Assembly: GCA_902785825.1 (NCBI GenBank)
Contig: CACZZZ010000003.1
Span: 62,001 to 126,000 of the forward strand
Source: an uncultured Bacteroidia bacterium
Lineage (GTDB): Bacteria; Bacteroidota; Bacteroidia; Bacteroidales; UBA932
DNA: 64,000 nt
Direction of reading: 5' to 3'
Of the stretch, positions 8,890 through 17,201 are shown piece by piece. The translations under genes and the position numbers were made by a program. A model generated the notes under the pieces. It searched no databases, was not told where the DNA came from, and saw nothing but the letters and a program-made list of their open reading frames with translations. Every line of letters begins with the position of its first letter. Within the stretch, counting starts at the first letter, position 1.

Positions 8890-9647
8890 TGAGTTTTGAA
8901 GAAGTCGTAAAAGCCTTGGAGGCTGGCACTGTCAGGGTGGCGGAGAAAACAGCGGAAGGCTGGAAGGTCAATGCCTGGGTCAAGGAGGCCATCCTTGAGG
9001 GCTTTCGCAAAGGCAAACTGACCGATATGTCAAAGGAGGAATATTCCTTCTTCGACAAGGACACCCTTCCTCTGAAGAAGTTTTCCCTTGAAGACAAGGT
9101 GAGGATAGTTCCGGGAGGTAGCAGTGTGCGTTGCGGGGCTTATCTCGCTCCCTCCGTGATCATGATGCCGCCAGCTTATGTCAATATCGGCGCCTACATC
9201 GACTCCGGGACTATGGTTGATTCACATGCCCTTGTCGGCTCTTGCGCTCAGATCGGCAAGAATGTCCATATCTCCGCGGCCACCCAGATCGGTGGTGTGC
9301 TGGAGCCTGCCGGCGCGCTTCCGGTAATCATCGAGGACAACGCTTTTCTCGGTGGAAACTGCGGAATCTACGAGGGAACCATAGTCGGGGAGGCGGCCGT
9401 GATAGGCTCAGGTGTGATTCTGACCAAGGGGACCGCGCTTTATGATGCCACCACCGGAGAATATGTCTCAAAATCACCTTCGGGACAGACGGTCGTGCCT
9501 GCCGGAGCAGTCGTGGTGCCTGGTAGCCGTCCAATCCTTAAAGGCCCTGGTAAAGAGGCCGGGATCCATGTCAGCACTCCTGTGATCGTCAAGTACAGGG
9601 ATGGTAAGACGGATGCTTCTGTCGAGTTGGAAACTCTTTTAAGATAA
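8886..9647 (+). CDS. dapD: Tetrahydrodipicolinate N-succinyltransferase
   Basis: Transfers succinate from succinyl-CoA to tetrahydrodipicolinate, so this organism uses the succinylase branch to diaminopimelate. The 253-residue protein has an N-terminal helical part (GWKVNAWVKEAILEGFRKGK) and a left-handed beta-helix of hexapeptide turns from about residue 75 to 210, including PPAYVNIGAYIDSGTMVDSH and FLGGNCGIYEG, both typical of DapD rather than acetyl-transferring DapH. Two ATGs lie in tandem at 8886 and 8889; the first gives the ATGA overlap with dapA. dapF starts two bases after the stop. Confidence 0.93.
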   Translation: MMSFEEVVKALEAGTVRVAEKTAEGWKVNAWVKEAILEGFRKGKLTDMSKEEYSFFDKDTLPLKKFSLEDKVRIVPGGSSVRCGAYLAPSVIMMPPAYVNIGAYIDSGTMVDSHALVGSCAQIGKNVHISAATQIGGVLEPAGALPVIIEDNAFLGGNCGIYEGTIVGEAAVIGSGVILTKGTALYDATTGEYVSKSPSGQTVVPAGAVVVPGSRPILKGPGKEAGIHVSTPVIVKYRDGKTDASVELETLLR

Positions 9648-9648
9648 G

Positions 9649-10509
9649 ATGTTACAAAAGTTCTTCAAATACCATGGAGCCGGCAACGACTTCCTTTTGG
9701 CGGATAACCGGGAAGGATATTTAAGCCTCTCTAAAGACCAGATCCGTCATCTTTGTGACCGCCATACCGGTTTTGGCGCCGACGGGGTGATGTTGCTTGA
9801 GAAGAGTCTGGGCAAAGACTTCCGGATGGTCTTTTACAATCCTGATGGGAGCGGCGGAATGATGTGCGGCAACGGCGGGCGCTGTATTGTCGCCTTTGCC
9901 GCCGACCTTGGAGTCGTGTCCGGTAATTTCCCCATCGAGTTCGAGGCTCCTGACGGGCTCCACACCGCTGTCATTCTGAGCGATGCGAAGAATCTCCGAG
10001 CCAACGGAACCAGTGTGATCCGCCTCAAGATGAGGAATGTTAAAGGTATTAAAGAATATTCCGAAGACAACGCTTTCTTCCTGGACACCGGCACCAGGCA
10101 TCTAGTCAAGTTTGTCGCTGGTCTGGACGGTTATCCTGTGAGAGAACAGGGAAAGACACTCCGTGAGGATCCCAGGTTCGCTCCCGAAGGCACTAACGTC
10201 AACTTTGTTGAGTCTGTCATTCTGAGCGAAGCGAAGAATCTCCTTCGCGTCCGCACCTTCGAGAAAGGTGTGGAGGATGAGACTCTTGCCTGTGGTACGG
10301 GAATTGTGGCATCTGCTATAGCCGCTTGTCGCAAGGGTATCCCTGGAAACGATTCCCGGGAAGGCCGCGTCTCTTATGACATTCGCGCGTCCATCGCGGA
10401 CCTTACAGTGGATTTCATTCCTTCAGGCGACGGCTCGGAATTTGCGGCCAACGATGTGTGGCTCACTGGACCGGCCGCAATGGTCGGCACTGTGGAATGC
10501 TTTTTATAA
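9649..10509 (+). CDS. dapF: Diaminopimelate epimerase with two repeat-derived inserts
   Basis: Converts LL- to meso-diaminopimelate using two active-site cysteines. Both are visible: MMCGNGGRCIVAF near residue 70 and ETLACGTGIVASA near residue 215. The protein starts FFKYHGAGNDFLL, as expected. At 286 residues it is longer than many family members, and two short in-frame inserts account for part of this: VILSDAKNLR at about residues 108-117 and VILSEAKNLLR at about 190-200, each encoded by a copy of repeat family B. Both appear to sit in surface loops between beta strands and leave the catalytic motifs intact, so the enzyme is probably active. Confidence 0.94.
   Translation: MLQKFFKYHGAGNDFLLADNREGYLSLSKDQIRHLCDRHTGFGADGVMLLEKSLGKDFRMVFYNPDGSGGMMCGNGGRCIVAFAADLGVVSGNFPIEFEAPDGLHTAVILSDAKNLRANGTSVIRLKMRNVKGIKEYSEDNAFFLDTGTRHLVKFVAGLDGYPVREQGKTLREDPRFAPEGTNVNFVESVILSEAKNLLRVRTFEKGVEDETLACGTGIVASAIAACRKGIPGNDSREGRVSYDIRASIADLTVDFIPSGDGSEFAANDVWLTGPAAMVGTVECFL
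9970..9997 (+). repeat. Dispersed repeat family B, first copy in dapF
   Basis: A 28-base copy of the repeat with core ATTCTGAGCGAAGCGAAG (one substitution here) is read in frame as VILSDAKNL. A second copy is at 10216-10243, a degenerate one at 35778-35805 and a divergent intergenic one at 17202-17228. Confidence 0.85.
10216..10243 (+). repeat. Dispersed repeat family B, second copy in dapF
   Basis: Matches the first dapF copy at all but one of 28 positions and is read in the same frame, giving VILSEAKNL. Two copies within 250 bases of one enzyme gene argue for an insertion or gene-conversion process rather than chance. Confidence 0.85.
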
Positions 10510-10527
10510 GAGTGTAATATTCAAATT

Positions 10528-11286
10528 ATGAGAAATTCAATCAAGCTGTTAGTCGCCGCCATGGTTGTCATCGCGGCTGTCTCGTGTAAAGAAACCAGAA
10601 GGTCTTCATCAAGTTTCGTCCAGGTCACTCCATTCGATATGTCTGATTATTCTATTGAATCATATTTCGTGGACGACATTATGTTTGCTTCCAGGTTGTC
10701 CTGGGATGACGTGTGCTTCTACAATGCCGTCGCCGAAGATGTCAACAAAGGCTTCGAGGGTGGCTTCTTGGTTTCCGTCAGGAAAGCTAAAGATGATTTG
10801 ACCTCCGACCAGTCCATGTTGACCTCAGCGGATCCCAATGGTGGAGCGAACGGGTCTAACGGATATGCCGTATTCAAGCAGACTTCCCGCATGCCGGATC
10901 CTTCGATCACTTATAATCTGACGAATTTCTACTCCGCGATGTTGTCCTCTTATGGCTGTGACGTTTGCAATACGCTCTACAATAAGCGTATTCAAGAGGA
11001 AGGCCTTATCTCTCCCGGCGATTACCTGAAGGTGATCTTCGAGTTTTACAATGGATCGGCGCTCGTAGGCTCTATCGAAAAGTACCTGATCGATTATGTC
11101 TCCGGAGCGGAGCTTAAGATGGAAAATGAGTGGGTCGGATGGAGCATGACATCCGGAAATAACAATACCACGTCCACGATCTCAAACTTTGACTCTGTAA
11201 AGATCAAAGTCGAGACTTCCGGAAAAGATATAGATCCGGCATTCTGCGTGGACAACTATTGCGTCCACATGGACGTGGAGTATTGA
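10528..11286 (+). CDS. DUF4465-like lipoprotein
   Basis: A 252-residue exported lipoprotein: basic start MRNSIK, hydrophobic stretch, then the lipobox AAVSCKE with Cys 20. The mature part has features I associate with DUF4465: DDIMFASRLSWDDV, NGYAVFKQTSRMPD, LTNFYSAMLSSYG, and a C-terminal strand ending CVDNYCVHMDVEY. DUF4465 proteins are surface or secreted beta-rich proteins in Bacteroidota, often near cobalamin- or carbohydrate-related receptors, but no such partner lies here. It follows dapF by 18 bases and may be co-transcribed, with no evident link to lysine synthesis. Function unknown. Confidence 0.65.
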   Translation: MRNSIKLLVAAMVVIAAVSCKETRRSSSSFVQVTPFDMSDYSIESYFVDDIMFASRLSWDDVCFYNAVAEDVNKGFEGGFLVSVRKAKDDLTSDQSMLTSADPNGGANGSNGYAVFKQTSRMPDPSITYNLTNFYSAMLSSYGCDVCNTLYNKRIQEEGLISPGDYLKVIFEFYNGSALVGSIEKYLIDYVSGAELKMENEWVGWSMTSGNNNTTSTISNFDSVKIKVETSGKDIDPAFCVDNYCVHMDVEY

Positions 11287-11297
11287 TTTCTCCTGTT

Positions 11298-12605
11298 CTA
11301 TTCCCCAACGTGGAAGGCGACCCTGAGGTCCTCGATCTCTGAGTCCGTGATCGGTTTCAAGGAACCGAGAGGGGCCGCTAGTATCAATGACCTTGCGCTG
11401 AAGTCAGCGACTTCCAGACGGTCGAACGTGTTGATCAGTTTGTCGCCGGTCACCACCACGGAGTCATTCTCAAGCATCACAAACGGTCTCTGACGGAACT
11501 CGTCTGCGAGTCTTCCCAGATTCTCGTCATACTGGCTTCCGAACGGGAAGGTGGGTATGTCCTGAAGGAATATCCAGCTCTCCGGGATGGTCCTGACGTC
11601 GAAGTTGATACCAGTCGTGCAGAAACCCATCAATGCGGGGGATTGGGTCAGGATGATGGAATTGACCTTGGGGTTGCGGCGGTAGATCTCATAATGGAGA
11701 GCGACCGAACGGCTGGCCATCTTCCCGGCCTCGACCATACCGTCCTTTATCTGGACGATATCTTCAGGATCTATGTCCCAACGCTGCACATTGGCTGGCG
11801 TGATCAGGAAGTCATTGCCTTTCCACCTCACTGACGCGGTACCGTAGGAACTGCACATGAGTCCCTGGGAGCAGGCCCTGCGGACAATTTGGCAGATCTC
11901 TGTGCGGATGGCTCTCTCGTCAGAGGGATGATCCACGTTCATGAAGTGCTCGAAAGGGGTGTTGACCGCCATCTCATGCTTTGTGATCTGCTCCTCGCTG
12001 AGATATTTGGGCTCACCGAGGGTCTTGGCGTTGAGGATGGTACGGGCGCACAGCTCAAGAGTCTCGAACCGCTGGTAGGCATCGGCGATGTCCTCTCCGT
12101 AGAGCACGACGCCGTGGTTCTCCATAATGACAGCCTTGTAGTCCGGGTTCTTCTTGAACTCGGCGACTATCTTCTTTCCTAGCAGCTCGCTGCCGGGAAG
12201 GGCATATTCAGCGAATCCTACCGGCCCGCAGACAGCCCTCGCCTGGGGGATGATGCTGGTGTCGGGAATCTGGTGGACGACGCTGAAGGTGACCAGTCCC
12301 GGAGGGTGGGCGTGGATCACAGAGTGAGCCTTGGGGTTCATCTTGTAGATGGCCTTGTGGAAGGGATATTCCGAAGAAGGCCTGTGTGGTCCTATGATTG
12401 TCCCGTCGGCCTTGACGCACATAATGTCAGAGGGTTTCAGGGAGCCTTTATCTATCCCTGCGGGGGTAATCCACATGTCTCCATTGCTGTCCATGATGGA
12501 CAGGTTGCCGCCGGAGGTTGTGGTCATGCCGCTGCGGTAAATCCTGCCGATGATGATAGCGATCTGCTCGGCGGGATGCATGAGTTTGATATCCAGTTGT
12601 TTCAT
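11298..12605 (-). CDS. Tandem class II aldolase/adducin-domain protein
   Basis: About 435 residues made of two class II aldolase domains. The first (about 8-215) keeps the family's metal site: SGGNLS, SSEYPFHKAIY, the His pair in VIHAHPPGLVTF and MENHGVVLYG. The second (about 225-430) keeps the fold (YGTASVRWKGNDFLITPA) but its corresponding positions read ILTQSPALMGF and LENDSVVVTG, so the zinc histidines are lost and it is probably structural or regulatory. Likely substrate is a deoxysugar or sugar-acid phosphate of the fuculose/rhamnulose/ribulose phosphate type. The ATG at 12605 is chosen over an upstream TTG; it lies four bases past the stop of the preceding aldolase/dehydrogenase gene. 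Confidence 0.82.
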   Translation of the reverse strand: MKQLDIKLMHPAEQIAIIIGRIYRSGMTTTSGGNLSIMDSNGDMWITPAGIDKGSLKPSDIMCVKADGTIIGPHRPSSEYPFHKAIYKMNPKAHSVIHAHPPGLVTFSVVHQIPDTSIIPQARAVCGPVGFAEYALPGSELLGKKIVAEFKKNPDYKAVIMENHGVVLYGEDIADAYQRFETLELCARTILNAKTLGEPKYLSEEQITKHEMAVNTPFEHFMNVDHPSDERAIRTEICQIVRRACSQGLMCSSYGTASVRWKGNDFLITPANVQRWDIDPEDIVQIKDGMVEAGKMASRSVALHYEIYRRNPKVNSIILTQSPALMGFCTTGINFDVRTIPESWIFLQDIPTFPFGSQYDENLGRLADEFRQRPFVMLENDSVVVTGDKLINTFDRLEVADFSARSLILAAPLGSLKPITDSEIEDLRVAFHVGE

Positions 12606-12609
12606 ATTC

Positions 12610-14568
12610 TTAAGCAAGCATTACCTGGCCGCCGGTCACAGGGATTGCCTGGCCGGTCTCGCCAGTTTGTTCAATGGCATATAAGATGGCTTTGCAGACG
12701 TCCTCGGGATTGCAGCCCTTGCGCATAGGCACTTTTGAGAGGTAGTAATCCTTCACGTCCTGCACAGTCTTGGCTCCGGGAGCTTTACCGGCCTTGAGAT
12801 ATTGGATGAAGAGACCCTTCTCAGGATCGCTCCAGAGAGGTCCGTCGTAGTAGTTTCCAGGGCAGATGGAGTTGACTTTGATCCTGAAAGGCGCCAACTC
12901 GAGGGCGAAGGACTGGGTCAGTCCGATGCCGCCGAACTTGCCGCCGGCGTAAGCGAAGTTCGCCTTGCTGCCGACCAAACCGCTCTTGGAGTTGATCTGG
13001 ACGATGTCGGCGAAGTACTCGGGATCGTTGGCGGTCTCGATCTTCATCACGTGGCTGGCGACCTTGGCGCAGAAGAAATAAGCCTTGTAGTTGATGTTGG
13101 TGACGAACTCGAAGTTCTCAGGGGTCATCGCCTCCAAGTCACCTGCCCTGACGACACCGGCGTTGCTGACGAAGGCGTCGAGAGCTCCGAAATTGACGAT
13201 GGTCTCCTTGATAAGACCCTTGAGGCTGTCCATGTCGGCCACATTGGTCTTTACGAATATGGCTTTGTTCGCCTTCGCGATCTCGTTGAACGAGGCGGCT
13301 GTCTTCTGGCCGGTTACCTCGTTGAGGTCAGCGACCACGATGTTGGCTCCCTGCTTGATGAGTTCCCTCGCGATACCCTCGCCGAAGCCCTGGGCGGCTC
13401 CAGTCACGATTATGGTTTTCCCTTCGACCCTGCCGACCGAGGCTGTGGCGGCCACCTTACGGCGGTAGTTCTCCACCTCCCAGTTGTCGATGAAGGAGAT
13501 CTGGCGGGCGGTCATCGGGTGCTCACCTCCGAAGAAAGAGGCGTACCACGCGACTTTCATGGAGTCAAGGAACACTTCGGTGACAGTCTGCGCCTCCTTG
13601 GCGTTGGAACCGACAGCGACAAGACCTATCCCCTTGATGAGCAGCACCTTCGGGGTGTGGCCACGCTTCTCGATATAGGCCTCAATCTTTTTCTCGGCCT
13701 GCTTCACGAGATCCTCGGGACCTTTGTGGTCGATGTAGATGAACTCGCTCTTGCAATAGACGATTCCGTCCGGGGTGAAAGGTTTCATCACCGGTTCCGC
13801 GGCGGCTTTGTCGCCGATGAAACGGCTGACCAGCGCATTGTTAGTGACTTTCAGAGTCTTGAGACCCCGTCCGGAGCGGCTCAGGATGGTCCTGATCGCC
13901 GGAATGGTCTCGCTGACGCAGTCGCAGACAGGGGCATCTCCCTCCGGCACCGGCTTCACGAGCTTGCCGAGGGTGTTCATGACCTTGTCGTATGTCTTCT
14001 TGATATCTTCTGTAGTCTTACCGCCCACAAAGATGCCGTGGTTCTGGAGGAATATCACCTCCGGTTCGGCGCCGCGCTCCTTGCGATATTCTTTGATCTT
14101 GTCATAGACCTTCTTGAAAAGGGTGTATCCAGGGTCGGTGTAAGGAATATACAACGCGTCCGGGAAGAGCTCGGCACATTTGGCAGCCGCATCTTTCGAG
14201 CACATGAGTCCGTTCACAAGGGTAGGGTGGAGATGGACCACGTACGCCCACTCCATGCAGTTGTGGAGGGATGTCTCGACAGAGGGGCGCCTGCCTTTTG
14301 TGATGCAGGCGGCCGCGAGGTCGTTCTTGACCTGTTCCTCCCTGAGGGTGGTGTCTGAACTGTATTCCTTGTCGCCCATAGGGTTCAGAAGAGCCCTGTC
14401 CAGAATAGCGAAACCTTCTTCTGTGATAGTGGCGAGGGCATGGCCGCTGGCCTTTACCCAAAGTTTGTCCGCTGTCTTGAAAGAGGTGTTTCCGCCTCCG
14501 GCGATCACATACTGCTCGTCGCTGCCATATTCACGCGACACTTCAACCAATTTCCCGATCTCAGACAT
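12610..14568 (-). CDS. Bifunctional class II aldolase/short-chain dehydrogenase
   Basis: A 652-residue fusion. The N-terminal half (about 1-370) is a class II aldolase of the rhamnulose-1-phosphate aldolase/dehydrogenase family: AGGGNTSFKTADKLWVKASG, YVVHLHPTLVNG with metal histidines, and LQNHGIFVGG. The C-terminal half (about 385-652) is a short-chain dehydrogenase with the nucleotide-binding TGAAQGFGEGIAR, SNAGVVRAG, and the catalytic Ser plus YAGGK tyrosine-lysine pair. Known relatives cleave L-rhamnulose 1-phosphate and oxidise the lactaldehyde formed. No rhamnose isomerase or kinase is in the window, so the exact sugar is open. It overlaps the PHP gene by eight bases. Confidence 0.88.
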   Translation of the reverse strand: MSEIGKLVEVSREYGSDEQYVIAGGGNTSFKTADKLWVKASGHALATITEEGFAILDRALLNPMGDKEYSSDTTLREEQVKNDLAAACITKGRRPSVETSLHNCMEWAYVVHLHPTLVNGLMCSKDAAAKCAELFPDALYIPYTDPGYTLFKKVYDKIKEYRKERGAEPEVIFLQNHGIFVGGKTTEDIKKTYDKVMNTLGKLVKPVPEGDAPVCDCVSETIPAIRTILSRSGRGLKTLKVTNNALVSRFIGDKAAAEPVMKPFTPDGIVYCKSEFIYIDHKGPEDLVKQAEKKIEAYIEKRGHTPKVLLIKGIGLVAVGSNAKEAQTVTEVFLDSMKVAWYASFFGGEHPMTARQISFIDNWEVENYRRKVAATASVGRVEGKTIIVTGAAQGFGEGIARELIKQGANIVVADLNEVTGQKTAASFNEIAKANKAIFVKTNVADMDSLKGLIKETIVNFGALDAFVSNAGVVRAGDLEAMTPENFEFVTNINYKAYFFCAKVASHVMKIETANDPEYFADIVQINSKSGLVGSKANFAYAGGKFGGIGLTQSFALELAPFRIKVNSICPGNYYDGPLWSDPEKGLFIQYLKAGKAPGAKTVQDVKDYYLSKVPMRKGCNPEDVCKAILYAIEQTGETGQAIPVTGGQVMLA

Positions 14569-15682
14569 AATAATATTTGTTTAAAGATTTCATTATGATT
14601 TCCTCTCCGGCGTCGATGGAATCCAGTCCGGCCTGGTGGGCAACCACCTTGCAAGCTCCCCGGAAGTTGGTGATTCTCAGCTTCTCGGACAGTCCATCGG
14701 GATGGTCGCTTGTGCGCAACTTGATGGGTTCCAAAGCAGGAGTGTTATGCTCCGATCCGAATGTCACAGTGAAGCCCTCGTCCTGGAGGTAACCGGAATA
14801 TTCCTCGAGCACCTTGGTCGTGTTCCTTGTGGTGATGAATTCCACTGAGTTGAAACCACGTTTTTTCAAAGTGTCGGCGGCCTTCTGGAGGTCTCCCTCG
14901 AAGTCCGTGAACTCACCTTTGGCGTTGTCAGCCAGGAAAGGATAGGTGGGGATGCCACCCGCGGCCTTGATTATCTCGCATACTGTCTCCATCGGCAGGA
15001 ACGCCTTGGGATCCTCTGGCACGAATGCCGCTCCTCCGGATTTTAGGAGCTTGCTCCTGATCTCATTCTCGACAGCCGCCACATTGTCTTGGGCTGATTT
15101 GAGCGGCGCTCCACCGAAAATCCTCTCATAAGCGGCGGCTCTCTCCAGACCCTCTTTGAATCTGGCCTCAATGGCCATTCTCAGAGCTTTGGCCAAGTGG
15201 CGCTCCCTGACTGACCCTTTGGTCAGCTCGGAGACTATCTTGTTGAAATCCAGATTGAAACCCGCTCCGACAGTATCCAGGTGGGCATTGAGTTTCGCGC
15301 ACATCTTCTCGACTTGGGCGTTGGACTCCTCCCTGACCTCTTTCAGCAGGCTGGCCTCACGTCCTTTGAGAATGACCGGATAGGCCAGTCCCTTGCCGCT
15401 GATGTAGGTGCGTCCGGGGTTGTTGGGGTCGTTGACCCTGAGGCCGGCGGCCTGATCCTCGCTGTTCAGGGATATGAATTCTATTCCCATGATCGGGCAA
15501 AGATGCCTTTTCTCACATCCTGACTTCCAGTCAGAGTATCCTTCCATGGAATAGAAGTCGTTGATTCCCACCACTCCGACTCCTTCCTCGATGGCCATGT
15601 CCAGGGCTTGGTCAATCCCGCTGAAGGCACTGAACGAGTAGGGGGTGTGCATGTGGGCGTTTACGTCGATGATTGTGCTCAT
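14561..15682 (-). CDS. PHP-domain metal-dependent hydrolase in the aldolase operon
   Basis: A 373-residue protein with the N-terminal PHP motif NAHMHTPYSFSAFSG, then VGINDFYSMEGY and the metal-site segment ending GSEHNTPALEP near residue 310. PHP proteins are phosphoesterases or polymerase-associated hydrolases using two or three metals. Its overlap with the aldolase/dehydrogenase gene suggests action on the same pathway, perhaps removing phosphate from a sugar phosphate, but this is inference from position. A helical insert at about residues 95-230 carrying many charged residues is not part of the PHP core. It lies 19 bases downstream of rimM. Confidence 0.75.
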   Translation of the reverse strand: MSTIIDVNAHMHTPYSFSAFSGIDQALDMAIEEGVGVVGINDFYSMEGYSDWKSGCEKRHLCPIMGIEFISLNSEDQAAGLRVNDPNNPGRTYISGKGLAYPVILKGREASLLKEVREESNAQVEKMCAKLNAHLDTVGAGFNLDFNKIVSELTKGSVRERHLAKALRMAIEARFKEGLERAAAYERIFGGAPLKSAQDNVAAVENEIRSKLLKSGGAAFVPEDPKAFLPMETVCEIIKAAGGIPTYPFLADNAKGEFTDFEGDLQKAADTLKKRGFNSVEFITTRNTTKVLEEYSGYLQDEGFTVTFGSEHNTPALEPIKLRTSDHPDGLSEKLRITNFRGACKVVAHQAGLDSIDAGEEIIMKSLNKYYYV

Positions 15683-15701
15683 GTGTTATTGTTTTTTGTG
15701 A

Positions 15702-16223
15702 TTATATCAAGCCTTCCGGCAGATCCAGGCATAGGACCATAGAATCTTCGTCGAGATCTATGATGAAGTCCTCATGGAGAGGGATCATCACAGTCTGCCC
15801 TTCATGCGTGACGTACAGGCAGGGGTTGCCGGGAATAGGCTCAAAATCAGTTATTTCTCCAATAGTGTGGCCATCTTTGTCCTGGATGGTCCAACCAATA
15901 AGATCCTCAGCGGAGAGGTCATCGTCTTCTCCGGTACCCAGCAGGGAATCTTTACGGGCGAATATGTCGCGTCCCACGAGTTCCTCCGCATCTGTGAGGT
16001 CGTGTACACCGGTGAGATGCAGAAGGGCCTTGGAGGTACCTTTTTCTTTAAGAGATTCGATAAAAAAGGGAACCGGAAGCCCATCGAAAATGATGAACAC
16101 CGGTTCCTCTAGATTTAAGTCTTCGACACCCCTCTCGCGGAAACCCGCAAGGATTTCCCCTTCGGTACCGTAGGACTTCAGTACCCGGGCTATCCGCAGA
16201 AAATCTGAAGGAGCCCCGGACAT
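15702..16223 (-). CDS. rimM: Ribosome maturation factor RimM
   Basis: Assists late maturation of the 16S rRNA head domain and binds ribosomal protein S19. The 173-residue protein begins with a RimM N-domain (LRIARVLKSYGTEGEILAGF) and ends with a PRC-barrel (DLIGWTIQDKDGHTIGEITD ... VMIPLHEDFIIDLD). It directly follows rpsP with a three-base gap, as in many bacterial rpsP-rimM operons. Confidence 0.92.
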   Translation of the reverse strand: MSGAPSDFLRIARVLKSYGTEGEILAGFRERGVEDLNLEEPVFIIFDGLPVPFFIESLKEKGTSKALLHLTGVHDLTDAEELVGRDIFARKDSLLGTGEDDDLSAEDLIGWTIQDKDGHTIGEITDFEPIPGNPCLYVTHEGQTVMIPLHEDFIIDLDEDSMVLCLDLPEGLI

Positions 16224-16226
16224 TCT

Positions 16227-16781
16227 TTAAGCCTCAGCAGTCGCTTCTCCAGCGGCCTCAGCAGCCTCCTCAGCGGCCTTGGCGGCAGCCTCTTCAGCAG
16301 CTTTGCGCTGGGCCTCGGCAAGTTCCTCAGCCTTCTTGGCGAGAGCGGCGGCCCTCTCCTCGTTGACCTTCTTCTCGGCGGCGAGAGCGGCCTTAGCCTT
16401 CTCAGCGGCGTCCTTCACAAGACCTTCTTTCTTGGCCTTGATCTTGGCGTCCCTCTGAGCTTTCCAGTCGTTCCACTTCTGGTCGGCCTGCTCCTGGGTG
16501 ATAGCGCCTTTCTCGACACCCTTCTGGAGGTGCTTACGGAGAAGGACACCCTCGTAGGAAAGGATCCTGCGGGTAACAAGAGTGGGCTGGGCACCTACAT
16601 TGAGCCAAGCGAGAGCCCTCTCACCGTCAAGGATGATGGTGGCGGGATCAGTGTTGGGGTTGTAGGAGCCGAGTTGCTCGATGAAACGTCCGTCGCGCGG
16701 CGAGCGGGAATCGGCCACGACAATGTGGAAGAATGCGAAATTCTTTTTTCCGTGGCGCTGCAGTCTGATTTTAACAGCCAT
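16227..16781 (-). CDS. rpsP: 30S ribosomal protein S16 with long Ala/Glu/Lys tail
   Basis: The first 80 or so residues are canonical S16 (MAVKIRLQRHGKKNFAFFH, VADSRSPRDGRFIEQLGSYNP). A tail of about 100 residues follows, rich in Ala, Glu and Lys and ending in Ala/Glu repeats; it should form a long charged helix. Tails of this type are common on Bacteroidota S16. The ATG at 16781 is chosen although the frame stays open to 16961, because the canonical N-terminus starts there and a promoter (-7 at 16850-16843) intervenes. It leads the rimM-PHP-aldolase run. Confidence 0.95.
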   Translation of the reverse strand: MAVKIRLQRHGKKNFAFFHIVVADSRSPRDGRFIEQLGSYNPNTDPATIILDGERALAWLNVGAQPTLVTRRILSYEGVLLRKHLQKGVEKGAITQEQADQKWNDWKAQRDAKIKAKKEGLVKDAAEKAKAALAAEKKVNEERAAALAKKAEELAEAQRKAAEEAAAKAAEEAAEAAGEATAEA

Positions 16782-16842
16782 TGTGAATCTGTTTTTAAAT
16801 AAATAATAATTAAACGTGTGTCTCCCAACCCGTGGGAGCTCG

Positions 16843-16873
16843 CAAAGATACGAATAATTATGAAATCGAGAAA
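16843..16873 (-). promoter_or_regulatory. rpsP operon promoter
   Basis: On the minus strand TATCTTTG (16850-16843) is a good -7 element about 62 bases before the rpsP ATG, with a T-rich -33 candidate near 16873. It overlaps the divergent tRNA promoter region. Confidence 0.5.
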
Positions 16874-16877
16874 AAAT

Positions 16878-16908
16878 TTTGGTATTTCCGGAATAATGTC
16901 TATTTTTG
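16878..16908 (+). promoter_or_regulatory. tRNA-Leu promoter
   Basis: TTTG (16878-16881), a 19-base spacer and TATTTTTG (16901-16908) match the Bacteroidota consensus. The predicted start, about seven bases on, is some 20 bases ahead of the mature tRNA 5' end. Confidence 0.7.
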
Positions 16909-16936
16909 CAATCCCGAATCACGGGAAAACATACCT

Positions 16937-17019
16937 GCGGTAGTGGTGAAATGGTATACACGCTACTTTGAGGGGGTAGTGGGCGCTAGCCCGTGTGAGT
17001 TCGACTCTCACCTACCGCA
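16937..17019 (+). tRNA. tRNA-Leu (anticodon GAG)
   Basis: Class II tRNA of 83 bases. Acceptor arms GCGGTAG (16937-16943) and CTACCGC (17012-17018) pair perfectly, followed by the discriminator A at 17019. The anticodon stem CTACT/GGTAG encloses loop TTGAGGG with anticodon GAG, a long variable arm (GGGC/GCCC type) is present, and the T arm GTGAG-TTCGACT-CTCAC is intact. The CCA end is not encoded. It reads CUC and CUU leucine codons. Confidence 0.95.
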
Positions 17020-17021
17020 CG

Positions 17022-17053
17022 AAACAGCTCAGGAATCTCCTGAGCTGTTTTTG
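17022..17053 (+). terminator. Rho-independent terminator after tRNA-Leu
   Basis: Perfect 13-base stem AAACAGCTCAGGA / TCCTGAGCTGTTT (17022-17034 and 17038-17050) with a 3-base loop, running into a short T tract. Confidence 0.85.
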
Positions 17054-17201
17054 TTCTGTTGCTTACTCTCGCCCCGTTTTTCGTAATCACTTGATATATA
17101 ATGAAATGGCTACTGGCGCATGGTTTATTTGCCTATGCGTAATCGCCTAAAGCGTTCATTATTAGTGGTTTCCGAAAAACACATGCGGCAATATATTCGC
17201 T

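Noticed and set aside
12802..14358. Open frame of 518 codons on the plus strand
   Set aside because: It lies opposite the aldolase/dehydrogenase gene, whose motifs are unmistakable; the frame is a codon-bias shadow in GC-rich DNA with no recognisable domains.
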